Source: Hyphomicrobiales bacterium (GTDB lineage Bacteria > Pseudomonadota > Alphaproteobacteria > Rhizobiales > Rhizobiaceae). Taken from it: DNA of 64,000 bases. Shown in pieces: positions 1 to 9,140 of this stretch. Positions within the stretch are counted from its first letter, which is position 1. Every line of letters starts with the position of its first letter. Under the pieces are notes generated by a model. That model had not been told where the DNA came from, made no database searches, and saw only the letters and a list, made by a program, of their open reading frames with translations. The position numbers and the translations under genes are program-made. The stretch covers positions 62,001 through 126,000 of the forward strand of contig UBQX01000006.1 of assembly GCA_900467685.1 (NCBI GenBank), written 5' to 3'.

Positions 1-109
1 CCAGAACCGCCTGCGCCTTCATTCCGTCGATGAGGTCTTCATAGTCATCCTCGCTGAGCACGACGTAGTTCTTGCCATCGAGGGTAATTCTCTGAATGTC
101 GATTTCCAT
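1..109 (-). CDS. Antitoxin-like protein, N-terminal fragment (runs off window)
   Basis: Only the first 36 codons are in the window, starting at an ATG on the minus strand at 109. The visible peptide starts MEIDIQRITLDGKNYVVLSE and continues with an acidic Tyr-Glu-Asp stretch. This is the usual N-terminus of Phd/XRE-type antitoxins (a beta-strand pair with the pattern LDGxxYVVLxxxxYExL). Overlapping inverted repeats lie just upstream (126-150), as expected of a self-repressing antitoxin promoter. Neither the DNA-binding domain nor a toxin partner can be seen, so the subfamily is open. Confidence 0.6.
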   Translation of the reverse strand, partial: MEIDIQRITLDGKNYVVLSEDDYEDLIDGMKAQAVL

Positions 110-125
110 GGGAATAGGATAGCAC

Positions 126-150
126 AAGGTTGCATTAAGGACAACCTTAA
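126..150. promoter_or_regulatory. Overlapping inverted repeats, candidate antitoxin operator
   Basis: AAGGTTG at 126-132 pairs with CAACCTT at 142-148, and a second dyad TTAAGG (135-140)/CCTTAA (145-150) is nested in it. The site lies 17-41 bp upstream of the antitoxin start codon at 109. Autorepression through such dyads is the rule for type II antitoxins; that it operates here is inference. Confidence 0.4.
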
Positions 151-177
151 CGTGCTTTCGACGTTTCCCAACCCACC

Positions 178-262
178 GTCATCCTCGGGCCTGTCCCGAG
201 GATCTACTCACGTCACCGCAGTTGCAACGGAGCAGATGCTCGGGACAGGCCCGAGCATGACG
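178..262. repeat. Intergenic palindromic repeat, family A, copy 1
   Basis: Two 28-bp arms (178-205 and 235-262), each carrying the core CCTCGGGCCTGTCCCGAGG or a variant, are inverted with two mismatches around a 29-bp spacer. The same element recurs at 50545-50649. Each arm is also a small palindrome. Elements of this type are common intergenic repeats in Rhizobiaceae genomes; the function is unknown. Confidence 0.8.
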
Positions 263-294
263 AGAATATTCTCACCATCCAAAGGTCTCTCCTC

Positions 295-1950
295 ATGACC
301 ATGCAAGCTGATTACGTCATCGTCGGCTCGGGCTCAGCGGGTTCCGCGCTCGCCGCCCGCCTTTCGGAAGACGGCAAATACACCGTCCTGGTCCTCGAAT
401 ACGGCGGTTCGGATGTCGGCCCGTTCATCCAGATGCCGGCAGCCCTTGCCTGGCCGATGAGCATGAAGCGCTACAATTGGGGCTATCTGTCCGAACCCGA
501 GCCGAACCTTAATAATCGCCGTATCACCGCGCCGCGCGGCAAGGTCATCGGCGGCTCGTCGTCGATCAACGGCATGGTCTATGTGCGCGGTTCCGCCGAG
601 GATTTCGACACATGGGACGAACTCGGCGCCACCGGCTGGGCTTATGCCGACGTGCTGCCCTATTTCAAGCGGCAGGAGAACTCGAAAGGCGGGCAGGCAG
701 GCTGGCGCGGCACGGATGGCCCGCTCCATGTGCAGCGCGGACCGGCGAAGAACCCGCTGGTGCGCGCCTTTGTCGAGGCAGGCAAGCAGGCCGGGTTCGA
801 GGCGACCGAGGACTATAACGGCGAGAAACAGGAAGGCTTCGGCCTCATGGAGCAGACGATCCACGAGGGCAAGCGTTGGTCGGCGGCCTCGGCCTATCTC
901 AAGCCCGCGCTGAAGCGCCCGAATGTCGATCTCTTGCGCTGCTTCGCTCGCCGCGTCGTCTTCGAAGGCAAGCGAGCGGTCGGCGTGGAAGTGGATCGCG
1001 GCGGCAAGATCGAAGTCGTGCGCGCCAACCGCGAAGTCATCGTCTCCGCCTCGTCCTTCAATTCGCCCAAGCTCCTCATGCTCTCCGGTATCGGCCCGGC
1101 AGCACACCTGAAGGAGATGGGCATCGAGGTTGTGGCCGATCGGCCGGGCGTCGGCGCGAACCTCATGGACCATATGGAATTCTATTTCCAACAGGTCGCG
1201 ACGAAGCCCGTCTCGCTCTATTCTTGGCTGCCGTGGTTCTGGCAGGGGGTCGCCGGCGCGCAATGGCTTTTCGCCCGTTCAGGGCTCGGCACGTCCAACC
1301 AGTTCGAGTCTTGCGCCTTCGTGCGCTCCGCACCCGGCGTCAAGCAGCCCGACATCCAGTTCCACTTCCTGCCCGTCGCCATCTCCTATGACGGCAAGGC
1401 CGCCGCCAAGAGCCACGGCTTCCAGGTCCATGTCGGCTATAACCATTCGAAGTCGCGCGGCGCAGTCACCTTGCGCTCGCCCGATCCGATGGCCGATCCT
1501 GTCATCAGGTTCAACTACATGAGCCACGAGGAAGACTGGGTGAAGTTCCGCCATTGCGTCCGGCTCACCCGCGAAATCTTCAGCCAATCCGCCTTCGATC
1601 CCTATCGCGGCCCGGAAATCCAGCCGGGCGAGGGGGTGCAGACCGACGAACAGATCGACGCCTTCCTGTGCGAACATCTCGAAAGCGCCTACCACCCCTG
1701 CGGCACCTGCAAGATGGGATCGGAAAACGACCCCATGGCCGTCGTCGATCCCGACACGAAGGTCATCGGTGTCGAAGCCTTACGCGTCGCCGACTCCTCC
1801 ATCTTCCCGCGCCTCACCTACGGCAACCTCAACGGCCCCTCCATCATGACCGGCGAAAAGGCCGCCGACCATATTCTCGGCAAGCCGCGGCTTGCTCGGT
1901 CGAACCAGGAGCCGTGGATCAATCCGCGGTGGGAGGTCAGCGATCGGTGA
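295..1950 (+). CDS. betA: Choline dehydrogenase (GMC oxidoreductase)
   Basis: FAD-dependent oxidation of choline to betaine aldehyde and on to glycine betaine, used in osmoprotection and choline catabolism. The 551-residue product has the GMC dinucleotide-binding motif [13 protein letters not shown] near residue 11, the GMC signature [14 protein letters not shown] around residues 80-93, the second signature [13 protein letters not shown] around 254-266, and the C-terminal catalytic stretch [10 protein letters not shown] with the active-site His near 463, followed by NLNGPSIM. Length and these motifs match BetA rather than a generic GMC enzyme. The ATG at 295 is preceded by AAAGG; a second ATG at 301 is possible. 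No betB, betC or betI lies beside it, so the gene appears to stand alone, preceded by a palindromic repeat. Confidence 0.92.
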   Translation: MTMQADYVIVGSGSAGSALAARLSEDGKYTVLVLEYGGSDVGPFIQMPAALAWPMSMKRYNWGYLSEPEPNLNNRRITAPRGKVIGGSSSINGMVYVRGSAEDFDTWDELGATGWAYADVLPYFKRQENSKGGQAGWRGTDGPLHVQRGPAKNPLVRAFVEAGKQAGFEATEDYNGEKQEGFGLMEQTIHEGKRWSAASAYLKPALKRPNVDLLRCFARRVVFEGKRAVGVEVDRGGKIEVVRANREVIVSASSFNSPKLLMLSGIGPAAHLKEMGIEVVADRPGVGANLMDHMEFYFQQVATKPVSLYSWLPWFWQGVAGAQWLFARSGLGTSNQFESCAFVRSAPGVKQPDIQFHFLPVAISYDGKAAAKSHGFQVHVGYNHSKSRGAVTLRSPDPMADPVIRFNYMSHEEDWVKFRHCVRLTREIFSQSAFDPYRGPEIQPGEGVQTDEQIDAFLCEHLESAYHPCGTCKMGSENDPMAVVDPDTKVIGVEALRVADSSIFPRLTYGNLNGPSIMTGEKAADHILGKPRLARSNQEPWINPRWEVSDR

Positions 1951-2002
1951 AATGCTAGCGTAAAGCGCTTGCATTTCTCTGCCTTGATGCCAATATGCTT
2001 GC

Positions 2003-2257
2003 ATGAACAGCAAGCATCGGAAGACCTTGGTTTCTGTCTTCAGGGATCCGGTCTCGGGCACGATTGACTGGGCCGATATCGAGGCATTGCTGATCGCAGC
2101 GGGTGCCGAAGTCATCGAGGGCTCGGGGTCCCGCGTGAGATTTTGCAAAGGGGAGGCGATCGAAACGTTTCATCGACCGCATCCCGAAAAGGAGGCGAAG
2201 CGCTATCAGGTCAAAGCTGCGCGCGACTTCCTGAGGCGCATAGGAGTAACGCCGTGA
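2003..2257 (+). CDS. hicA: HicA-family toxin (mRNA interferase)
   Basis: 84-residue protein in the first position of a HicA-HicB pair. HicA toxins have a double-stranded-RNA-binding-like fold and cleave mRNA when free of HicB. The ORF shows the alpha1 region followed by a strand stretch GSRVRF and the segment ETFHRPHPEKEAKRYQVKAARDFL, where the His of FHRPHP is the expected catalytic histidine. The stop codon overlaps the downstream hicB start in a GTGA arrangement, so the two are co-translated. No strong Shine-Dalgarno is visible; direct copies of CTTGCAT at about 1968 and 1998 lie upstream and could be part of the operator. Confidence 0.8.
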   Translation: MNSKHRKTLVSVFRDPVSGTIDWADIEALLIAAGAEVIEGSGSRVRFCKGEAIETFHRPHPEKEAKRYQVKAARDFLRRIGVTP

Positions 2258-2592
2258 ACAACGTCATGACCTACAAGGGCTACAATGCTCGGGTTGACTA
2301 CGACGCCGAAGACGAAATCTTCTTCGGCCGGATCGCCGGGATCGCGGATGGCGTCGGCTTTCATGGGCAAAGCGTGGGCGAATTGAAGGCCGCGTTTCAC
2401 GAAGCCGTCGACGATTATCTCGAAACCTGCCGCAAGATCGGCAAGCAGCCCGAGAAGCCTTATTCCGGCAAGATGATGTTCCGTGTTGATCCCGAAACCC
2501 ATCGCCGCGCCGCCATCGCCGCCGAACTGTCGGGCAAGAGTCTGAACCAGTGGGCGGAAGATGTGCTGGCGAAAGCTGCAGGCGCGATGTGA
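2254..2592 (+). CDS. hicB: HicB-family antitoxin
   Basis: 112-residue antitoxin partner of the preceding HicA. The N-terminal half is the partially degraded RNase-H-like fold of HicB (YKGYNARVDYDAEDEIFFGR, then AFHEAVDDYLETC), and the C-terminal part (DPETHRRAAIAAELSGKSLNQW) is a ribbon-helix-helix/Arc-type DNA-binding segment. I chose the GTG at 2254 because AGGAGT sits six bases upstream and the codon overlaps the hicA stop; an in-frame ATG at 2266 is the alternative. Likely represses its own promoter together with HicA. Confidence 0.82.
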   Translation: MNNVMTYKGYNARVDYDAEDEIFFGRIAGIADGVGFHGQSVGELKAAFHEAVDDYLETCRKIGKQPEKPYSGKMMFRVDPETHRRAAIAAELSGKSLNQWAEDVLAKAAGAM

Positions 2593-2627
2593 CCGGCAGG
2601 AATGTCGCGCTCAGCGATGCCGGCGGA

Positions 2628-3932
2628 TCACGACCGCCGGAACACGCCCCGCAGCCCGCCGCCGATCAGCAGCGTCACGTCGAGCATGGCTGATACCGGA
2701 AGCCCTCTGCCGCTGGCGATCAAGTAGCGTGGGTGCCATTCGGGGTCGAATTTCGACTTGAAGGTCTTCACGCCCTTGAAGTTGTAGAAGCGCTCGCCCT
2801 TTTCGAAGACCTGCTTGCCGATGCGGTTCCAGAGCGGCGCGACGGCGTGATCAGACAGGCCCGAGAGCGGCGCCATGCCCAGATTGAGCCTTGTATAGCC
2901 GGCCTGTTTCAGGCTCTCCATGATGCGAACGAACAGGAGGTCCATCGCGCCGCGATGCACGTCGGGAAGCGAGCGCATCAGGTCGATGAAGGCGTGACCG
3001 TTTTCGGTCGTCAGGATATTGGCAAAGGCGACGATGTGTCCGTCGACCCGGATGACGGCCACGGGCGTCGAGGCGACGTAGTCGTTGCGGAACGTGCCCA
3101 GCGAAAACCCCTTTTCCTTGGCGTTATGGGTCGAGAGCCAAAGGTCCGAGACACGAGCGAGTTCGCCAAGATGCGCCGGCACGGCCTCCGGCGGCAGCAT
3201 TTCAAACGAGAGCCCGTCGCGTTCCGCCCGATTGATGGACCGGCGCAGCTTGAGCCAATCGCCGCCGGCGAGTGAAAATTCGGAGAGGTCGATCGCCGCC
3301 TCTTCGCCGATCTTGTACGGCTGCATGGCGATATCGACCGCAACGGGCAGGAAATCGGCGGAGACCTGGTAGAAGACCGGGCGCAGCATCATCCGTTCGG
3401 CCTCGGTGCGGAACTTCAAGGCCAGCGCTTCCCAGAGATGGCGCGGCCCTACCGGATCGAATAGCGCCACCATGGAGCGCCCGCGGCAGCCATACATGAT
3501 GAAGGCCTGCCCGCAATCGGAGAACAGGAGCTTCTTGTCGCCCAGCCGGACAAGTCCCGCCGCCGGATTGTCCTGCCGCGCCACGATCTCGCTGGCGCGG
3601 TGAAGATCGTCGAGAGCAGGCGCAGGCCCGCGCTGCCGCCAGGCGCGCATGGCACGCCGTCCGGCAAGCAGGCTGACGGTCGCCGCAAGCGCCACCGCGC
3701 CGCCGACCGGTTGATAAAAGACGTGTTTCAGACCCTGTCGCATCAGCGGCCCGACCACTGCGCCATCAATGGCGGTGCCAACGCCGGCAACAAGCGCCAG
3801 AGCGGAAATCGCAGCCGGTGCTGCCCAGCGTGAGGATCGAGGCCGCTGGCGAATCGCCGGCGCGGCGGCCACGGCCGCGTGGCCGATCTCTGTTCCCGAG
3901 TTCGTCGCGGACAAAACGGTTAAGTCGAGCAT
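2628..3932 (-). CDS. Lysylphosphatidylglycerol synthase-type catalytic domain protein (DUF2156)
   Basis: 434-residue protein resembling the C-terminal half of MprF/LpiA, the enzyme that transfers lysine from Lys-tRNA to phosphatidylglycerol to make the membrane less anionic (acid and cationic-peptide resistance). Two or three hydrophobic segments near the N-terminus (about residues 35-85) are followed by a tandem GNAT-like region with the family stretches KLLFSDCGQAFIMYG, DPVGP, LGMAPLSGL and YNFKGVKTFKSKFDPEWHPRYL. Full MprF/LpiA is around 850 residues with a multi-span flippase; that part is absent here. The start at 3932 has AGGA seven bases upstream; a longer reading frame reaches 4130. 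Whether the truncated form aminoacylates lipids or acts on another tRNA-dependent substrate cannot be told. Confidence 0.75.
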   Translation of the reverse strand: MLDLTVLSATNSGTEIGHAAVAAAPAIRQRPRSSRWAAPAAISALALVAGVGTAIDGAVVGPLMRQGLKHVFYQPVGGAVALAATVSLLAGRRAMRAWRQRGPAPALDDLHRASEIVARQDNPAAGLVRLGDKKLLFSDCGQAFIMYGCRGRSMVALFDPVGPRHLWEALALKFRTEAERMMLRPVFYQVSADFLPVAVDIAMQPYKIGEEAAIDLSEFSLAGGDWLKLRRSINRAERDGLSFEMLPPEAVPAHLGELARVSDLWLSTHNAKEKGFSLGTFRNDYVASTPVAVIRVDGHIVAFANILTTENGHAFIDLMRSLPDVHRGAMDLLFVRIMESLKQAGYTRLNLGMAPLSGLSDHAVAPLWNRIGKQVFEKGERFYNFKGVKTFKSKFDPEWHPRYLIASGRGLPVSAMLDVTLLIGGGLRGVFRRS

Positions 3933-4309
3933 GTTTGATCCTGAGGTCCCCATCCACGCGCCGGTCGCGGCCTTTAGCACGGCTTCATGCATATAGACAT
4001 GAGAGATAAATGGAGATTTAAAGTCTATCCCAAGAATTTTCGATAAAACTGCGCGAAAAGCTCCGGGCATTTCAGCAGTTCTGCAAGCATGATATGCTAT
4101 GGGGTGCTTATTATTGCATGTGCTGCACATCCTCTCGTGCCGTTGCTTGAATTATGCTTTGCTCAATGCGTGGTCACGTGTCCGGGCTGCTCGATAAATA
4201 GGCGCGCCAAGGGCGCCGGGTTGTGCGGGTCCATCCGACCTTGAAATTGTCAAAGCAAAAGCGTCTAACGGCAGTCACCCCGTGACTCTCCACAAGACAG
4301 TGTGCCCCC
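3933..4309. other. Divergent intergenic region between the DUF2156 gene and clc
   Basis: A 377-bp stretch, AT-richer than its surroundings (particularly 4000-4160), which must carry the two divergent promoters. I could not assign a specific operator or a small RNA to it. An in-frame extension of the DUF2156 gene (up to 4130) overlaps it but has no ribosome binding site. Confidence 0.5.
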
Positions 4310-5674
4310 ATGCCAGAACTCCGCAAGCTGAAGCTCCTCCGCCGCATCAAGGTCATGCGGGGCAGGCGCAACATGTGGCAGTCGCGGCTGGTCTTCTGGG
4401 TGGGCGCGCTCGCCATCGGTCTCGTCAGCGTCGCGTTTGCAAAGGCTGCGGATTGGGCCAGTGATGCCTTCCACCATGTGACGCATGCGGGGCCTTATGC
4501 CTTTCTCATTCCGCTCGCGCTGACGCCGGCGGGCTTTGCGCTTTCAGCCTTTCTCGCCTTCCGCTATTTCCCCAATTCGCAAGGCTCCGGCATTCCGCAG
4601 GCGATTGCGGCCCGGCATTTCCACGATGCGGAAAGCCGCAACTATCTTCTGTCCCTGAAGCTTGCCGCCGCCAAGATCGTGCTGACCATCTTCGGCATCT
4701 TCTGCGGCGGCTCCATCGGCCGCGAGGGGCCGACAGTGCAGGTCGGCGCCTCGATCATGCTGCAGGCCGCGCGCATTGGCGGCGTGGTGCAGGCGAGGGG
4801 GCTCATTCTCGCGGGTTCCGCTGCCGGCATTGCCGCCGCCTTCAATACGCCGCTCGCCGGCATCGTCTTCGCCATCGAGGAGATGAGCCGCAATTTCGAA
4901 ATCCGCGCCAATGGCGCCGTGCTCACCGCCGTCATCCTCTCCGGCCTGGCGGCGCTCGGCCTGCTCGGCGACTACAACACCTATTTCGGCTCGACGCATG
5001 ACATCATGAACGGCATGAAGGACTGGTGGCTGGTCCTGCTCTGCGGCATCGGCGGCGGCGCATTCGGGGCCTTCTTCTCGACGGCGGTCCTCTGGCTCAC
5101 CATCCGTCTGAAGCGCTGGCGGCAGGCCGCACCCCTGCCGCGCGTGCTGGCCATTGCCGCAGGCTTCGGCTTCCTCGTCGCCGTCATCGGCATCGTCTCC
5201 GGCGGGCTGACCTTCGGCACCGGCTACAACCAGGCCCGCGCGGCGCTCGAAGGAAATCCGCTGCCGCCGCTCTATTTCATTGAAAAGCTTGCCGCCACGT
5301 TCCTCTGCACCATGTCCGGCATCCCCGGAGGGCTCTTCGCGCCGTCACTGGCGGTCGGTGCCGGCATCGGCTCGACCATCGGCCTCATCCTGGGCACGAA
5401 TGCCGGCATCGCGGCGCTTCTCGGCATGGCCGGCTATTTCGCCGGCGTCGTTCAGGCCCCGATGACCGCCTTCGTCATCATCCTGGAAATGACCGACAGC
5501 CACGAGAATGTCATCGCGCTCATGGCCACTGCCATGCTCGGCTACATCACCTCGCGCCTCATCAACCGCGAGCCGCTTTATCATGGCCTCTCGCGCGCGT
5601 TCATGGCGGACACGATCCGCCGCCAGCGCAACCAGGAACGCGGCGATGGGGCGGCCGCCGAGAGACCCGCATGA
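4310..5674 (+). CDS. clcA: ClC-family chloride/proton antiporter
   Basis: 454-residue membrane protein with about 10-12 hydrophobic segments. The ClC selectivity motifs are all present: GSGIPQA (about residue 92), GSIGREGPTVQ (about 140, containing the gating glutamate), and GIPGGLFAPSLAVGAG (about 338). The stretch AAAFNTPLAGIVFAIEEM keeps the internal proton-pathway glutamate (E203 in E. coli ClC-ec1), which indicates a 2Cl-/H+ exchanger rather than a channel. There are no CBS domains. The likely role is acid resistance or chloride homeostasis. The start ATG at 4310 has no clear Shine-Dalgarno. It is divergent from the DUF2156 gene, which may share a link to membrane/acid stress. Confidence 0.9.
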   Translation: MPELRKLKLLRRIKVMRGRRNMWQSRLVFWVGALAIGLVSVAFAKAADWASDAFHHVTHAGPYAFLIPLALTPAGFALSAFLAFRYFPNSQGSGIPQAIAARHFHDAESRNYLLSLKLAAAKIVLTIFGIFCGGSIGREGPTVQVGASIMLQAARIGGVVQARGLILAGSAAGIAAAFNTPLAGIVFAIEEMSRNFEIRANGAVLTAVILSGLAALGLLGDYNTYFGSTHDIMNGMKDWWLVLLCGIGGGAFGAFFSTAVLWLTIRLKRWRQAAPLPRVLAIAAGFGFLVAVIGIVSGGLTFGTGYNQARAALEGNPLPPLYFIEKLAATFLCTMSGIPGGLFAPSLAVGAGIGSTIGLILGTNAGIAALLGMAGYFAGVVQAPMTAFVIILEMTDSHENVIALMATAMLGYITSRLINREPLYHGLSRAFMADTIRRQRNQERGDGAAAERPA

Positions 5675-5774
5675 ACGTGAATTCGCCTCGGCGCTCGCTC
5701 GACATGATCCTGTCATGATCCCATGGGAGGACGTGACGTCCCGGCATTCCGCCCGCCACACTGGAAACGATGTC

Positions 5775-7100
5775 ATGTCCCTGCTGCCGCGCCTGTTCCT
5801 TGCCTCCATCGCTTCGCTTGCCTCCATGACGTCTGCCTATTCTGCCGACCCCAAATTCCCGCCCATCGTCTTCGTGCATGGCAATGGCGACACCGCCGCA
5901 CTGTGGATGACGCAGTTCTGGCGTTTCGAGAGCAACGGCTATCCGGCAGACCACCTCTTCGCCGTGGATATCCCGCATCCGAGCGCGCGTGCCGATGACA
6001 ATGCTGAGGAGCCCAACCGCTCCTCGACCACCGATGCGGCGCAGGCCGTGGCGGCGGAAGTCGATGAAGCGTTGAAGGCGACGGGGGCCGAAAAGGTCGT
6101 GCTGGTTGCCAATTCGCGTGGCTGTCAGACGGCGCGCAATTACGTGAAGAATTTCGGCGGGGCGGCCAAGGTCGAGCGCATGGTGCTGGGCGGCTGCGTC
6201 CATCACGGCGTCTTCGTCCTGCCCAATGCGGCCCAGGGCTCCGAATTCAACGGCGCGGCCCCGTTCCTCAAGAACCTTTCCGCCGAACCGGAAGTGCCGG
6301 CGGGCATTCCGGTCACCGTCATCCGCTCCGACAAGTTCGACCTCTATTCCCAGCCCGAGGGCAAATATGTCGGCATGGCTGGCAAGCAGACCGGCATCAA
6401 TTATGAATCGCAGGAACTGAAGGGCGCCGACAACCGCGTCATCCCCGGTGCGGACCATCGCGAAACGGCCTATTCCAAGCTCGCCTTCGAAATCATCTAT
6501 CAGGCGATCACCGGCGAGAAGGCCGGCACGCATGCGATCGTCGCGGAAGAAAACCCGGTTCTGACCGGCAAGATCACCGGCTACGAGAATGGCGCTGCGA
6601 CTAACCTTCCGGTCGCGGGCGCCAAGCTCGCCATCTACGCGACCGATCCCAAGACCGGCGAGCGTTTCGGTCCGCCCGTCTATGAAAAGACCGTGGGTGC
6701 GGATGGCGTCTGGGGCGACTTCCATGCGCGTCCGAGCCAGACCTATGAATTCGACATCAAGGCAGAGGGTTATCCGGAAACCCGCTATTTTCGGGGCCTG
6801 CTGCCGCGCTCCTTCCGCTACATGGACCTGCGCCTGCAGCCGGCACCCGCCCAGGGCAATTTCATCTTCGTGAAGCGCCCGCGCGGCTATTTCGGTCCCG
6901 ACGACCAGGCGACCGCCAACGGTCTGGTCCTGCCCGGCATCGACCCGAACGACCCGGTGCCGCATGTCGCCAGCGCCAACGTGCCGGTTGCCGGCGACAA
7001 GCCGGAAAGCGTGACGGCGGTCTTCAACGGCGAGACGATCGTTGGTCGCTATGATCCGACGCTGAAGGACAGTGCGACGTATATCGAGTTTACAGATTGA
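5775..7100 (+). CDS. Secreted alpha/beta hydrolase with C-terminal beta-sandwich domain
   Basis: 441-residue exported protein. A Sec signal peptide (MSLLPRLFLASIASLASMTSAYSA) starts at the ATG at 5775; a longer frame upstream overlaps clc and is unlikely. Mature protein begins with a lipase-like oxyanion segment PIVFVHGNGDTAALW, followed by the nucleophile elbow VANSRGC (Ser near residue 115), a possible acid in IRSDKFD and the likely catalytic His in IPGADHRETAY. After about residue 255 a second domain (TGKITGYENGAATNLPVAGAKL) looks like an immunoglobulin-like or carboxypeptidase-regulatory-like beta-sandwich that may bind polymer or cell wall. The substrate is unknown; esterase, lipase and polyhydroxyalkanoate depolymerase are all possible. 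Confidence 0.75.
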   Translation: MSLLPRLFLASIASLASMTSAYSADPKFPPIVFVHGNGDTAALWMTQFWRFESNGYPADHLFAVDIPHPSARADDNAEEPNRSSTTDAAQAVAAEVDEALKATGAEKVVLVANSRGCQTARNYVKNFGGAAKVERMVLGGCVHHGVFVLPNAAQGSEFNGAAPFLKNLSAEPEVPAGIPVTVIRSDKFDLYSQPEGKYVGMAGKQTGINYESQELKGADNRVIPGADHRETAYSKLAFEIIYQAITGEKAGTHAIVAEENPVLTGKITGYENGAATNLPVAGAKLAIYATDPKTGERFGPPVYEKTVGADGVWGDFHARPSQTYEFDIKAEGYPETRYFRGLLPRSFRYMDLRLQPAPAQGNFIFVKRPRGYFGPDDQATANGLVLPGIDPNDPVPHVASANVPVAGDKPESVTAVFNGETIVGRYDPTLKDSATYIEFTD

Positions 7101-7117
7101 AGTGAGGGCACGTCGGT

Positions 7118-7170
7118 TACTCTCCCTCCCCGCAAAGGGGGAGACGACAAGAGGCGCACGCCAACGCGTT
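7118..7170. repeat. GC-rich palindromic repeat, family B fragment
   Basis: The stretch around CTCCCTCCCCGCAAAGGGGGAGACG, downstream of the hydrolase gene, is a copy of the CTCCCC..GGGGAG palindromic element seen many times in this window. It could fold into a hairpin and may end transcription of the upstream gene. Confidence 0.55.
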
Positions 7171-7191
7171 CCTCTCGTCTTCCAGAAGAAA

Positions 7192-7214
7192 ATATCCATT
7201 AATTTGGTGGATAT
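7192..7214. promoter_or_regulatory. 23-bp dyad upstream of cysH, candidate operator
   Basis: ATATCCA (7192-7198) and TGGATAT (7208-7214) form a perfect 7-bp inverted repeat separated by TTAATTTGG. It lies 155 bp before the cysH start, in an AT-rich island that should contain the cys promoter. Spacing and symmetry suit a dimeric regulator of sulfur assimilation (LysR or Rrf2 type), but the protein is not identified. Confidence 0.4.
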
Positions 7215-7368
7215 ATAGCATTCTCGTTTGGGGATGTTTTTCGCCAAATCGGCATTCCGGAGAGATATTTCTTCTGTTCCGCCACCGCTTTAAATCCCTG
7301 TTCCTGTCTTTATGTCTTTGCGGCTGCGATATTTGCCCCAACATCGCAACACCCCTCGGGAAATCGCA

Positions 7369-8133
7369 ATGACCTTGAATATTTCGGGCCTTACGCCCGG
7401 CTTCGAAGCCGCATCTTCGCTCGACGCAGAGCTTGCCAAGCTCGACCTCGCAGGTCGTCTCAAGCTTGTTGCATCGCTTGGGCGTCGCGCCGTGTTCACG
7501 ACCTCGCTCGGCATCGAGGATCAGGTGATCACCGCCGCCATCGGGACGCACTGTCCCGAGATTGAAGTGGCGACGCTCGAGACCGGCATGCTCTTCAAGG
7601 AAACCGTCGATCTCATCGGCGAGACCGAGGAACGCTACGGGATTGAAATCCAGCGCTTCTATCCGGACGACGCCGATGTAGAGGCCTATATCGCGCAGTA
7701 CGGCAAGCACGGCTTCTACGAAAGCGTCGAGGCCCGCCACGCCTGCTGCGGCGTGCGCAAGCTGAAGCCGCTGGCGCGTGCGCTCTCCGGCGCATCCTTC
7801 TGGATTACCGGCCTGCGCCGTGGCCAGTCGGGCAACCGCGCCACGACCCCGTTTGCCGAGTTCGACGCCGAACGTGGTCTGATCAAGATCAACCCGCTGG
7901 CCGACTGGGACATCGACCAGATCCGCGCCCATGTGAAGGCGGATGCGATCCCCTATAACCCGATGCACGACCGTGGCTATCCCTCCATCGGCTGCGAACC
8001 CTGCACCCGCGCCATCCGCCCCGGCGAACCGGAACGCGCCGGCCGCTGGTGGTGGGAAAACGACGAGAAGCGCGAATGCGGCCTGCATGTGCCGGAGGCG
8101 TCTGCGCTTCCTGCCGAGACGGCCGGTGCCTGA
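7369..8133 (+). CDS. cysH: Assimilatory adenylylsulfate (APS) reductase
   Basis: 254-residue enzyme that reduces adenosine 5'-phosphosulfate to sulfite. Both cysteine pairs that bind the [4Fe-4S] cluster are visible ([10 protein letters not shown] around residue 125 and [10 protein letters not shown] around 208), which marks the APS-using (plant-type) form rather than the PAPS-using enterobacterial enzyme. The catalytic cysteine is in KRECGLH near the C-terminus. The ATG at 7369 is preceded by GGGAAA; an upstream frame to 7312 lacks support. It is first gene of cysH-cysD-cysN, and since no APS kinase is encoded here, the pathway ATP-sulfate to APS to sulfite is consistent. Confidence 0.93.
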   Translation: MTLNISGLTPGFEAASSLDAELAKLDLAGRLKLVASLGRRAVFTTSLGIEDQVITAAIGTHCPEIEVATLETGMLFKETVDLIGETEERYGIEIQRFYPDDADVEAYIAQYGKHGFYESVEARHACCGVRKLKPLARALSGASFWITGLRRGQSGNRATTPFAEFDAERGLIKINPLADWDIDQIRAHVKADAIPYNPMHDRGYPSIGCEPCTRAIRPGEPERAGRWWWENDEKRECGLHVPEASALPAETAGA

Positions 8134-8188
8134 GGCTTCGCGCAAAGACTTGAACGACCAGGGGCAACCGCCCACAAGGAACAGAGAA

Positions 8189-9139
8189 ATGCACATTTCC
8201 GAATTCGACGCACACACGCAGGACAAGCAGGTGAAGCCGCCGCTCGATCCGCATCTGAAGGCGCTGGAAAACGAAGCGATCCACATCTTCCGCGAAGTGG
8301 CCGCCGAGTTCGAGCGCCCGGTCATGCTCTATTCGATCGGCAAGGACTCGTCGGTGCTGCTGCATCTGGCGCGCAAGGCCTTCTATCCCGGCCGCATCCC
8401 GTTCCCGCTGCTGCATATCGACACCGGCTGGAAGTTCCCCGAGATGATCAGCTTCCGCGACGAGATGGCCAAGCGTTTCGATCTCGATCTGGTGGTGCAT
8501 ACCAACCCGCGCGGCGCGAAGGAAAACATCTCGCCCTTCACCCATGGTTCGGCACTGCACACCGACATCATGAAGACGGAAGCACTGCGCCAGGCGCTGG
8601 ACGCCGGCCAGTATGACGCGGCCTTCGGCGGCGCGCGCCGCGACGAGGAGGCGAGCCGCGCCAAGGAGCGCATCTACTCCTTCCGCACGCCCGACCACAA
8701 ATGGGACCCGCGCAACCAGCGCCCGGAACTCTGGAACGTCTATAACGGCATGATCCGCCGCGGCGAAAGCGTGCGCGCCTTCCCGCTGTCCAACTGGACC
8801 GAAGTGGACATCTGGCGCTACATCCAGGCCGAAAACATCCCGCTGCCGCCGCTCTACTATGCGGCCAAGCGCAAGTTCGTCGAACGCGACGGCATGCTGA
8901 TGTGGGCCGAAGACAAGCGCTTCGAAGCGCTGCCGGGCGAACAGGTGCAGGAGGATTACATCCGCTTCCGCACGCTCGGCTGCTGGCCGCTCACCGGCGC
9001 CATCAAGAGCCACGCCACCACGCTCGACGACGTGATCGCCGAACTCGAAATCGCCACCGTCTCCGAACGCCAGGGCCGCGCCATCGACCGCGACCAGGCC
9101 GGTTCGATGGAGAAGAAGAAGCGCGAAGGATATTTCTGA
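8189..9139 (+). CDS. cysD: Sulfate adenylyltransferase subunit 2
   Basis: 316-residue catalytic subunit of heterodimeric ATP sulfurylase, which makes APS from ATP and sulfate. The PP-loop ATP pyrophosphatase motif [17 protein letters not shown] is near residue 50, followed by [11 protein letters not shown] and the conserved [15 protein letters not shown], with the C-terminal [13 protein letters not shown] signature. The ATG at 8189 has AAGGA eight bases upstream. It lies 55 bp after cysH and one base before cysN, so the three are almost surely one operon. Confidence 0.95.
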   Translation: MHISEFDAHTQDKQVKPPLDPHLKALENEAIHIFREVAAEFERPVMLYSIGKDSSVLLHLARKAFYPGRIPFPLLHIDTGWKFPEMISFRDEMAKRFDLDLVVHTNPRGAKENISPFTHGSALHTDIMKTEALRQALDAGQYDAAFGGARRDEEASRAKERIYSFRTPDHKWDPRNQRPELWNVYNGMIRRGESVRAFPLSNWTEVDIWRYIQAENIPLPPLYYAAKRKFVERDGMLMWAEDKRFEALPGEQVQEDYIRFRTLGCWPLTGAIKSHATTLDDVIAELEIATVSERQGRAIDRDQAGSMEKKKREGYF

Positions 9140-9140
9140 T

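Noticed and set aside
334-1263. 309-residue open frame on the minus strand
   Set aside because: It is antisense to betA, which has complete GMC motifs; the frame stays open because of third-position GC bias.
5601-7247. 548-residue open frame on the minus strand
   Set aside because: Antisense to the secreted hydrolase; composition is His/Arg/Asp-biased without domains.
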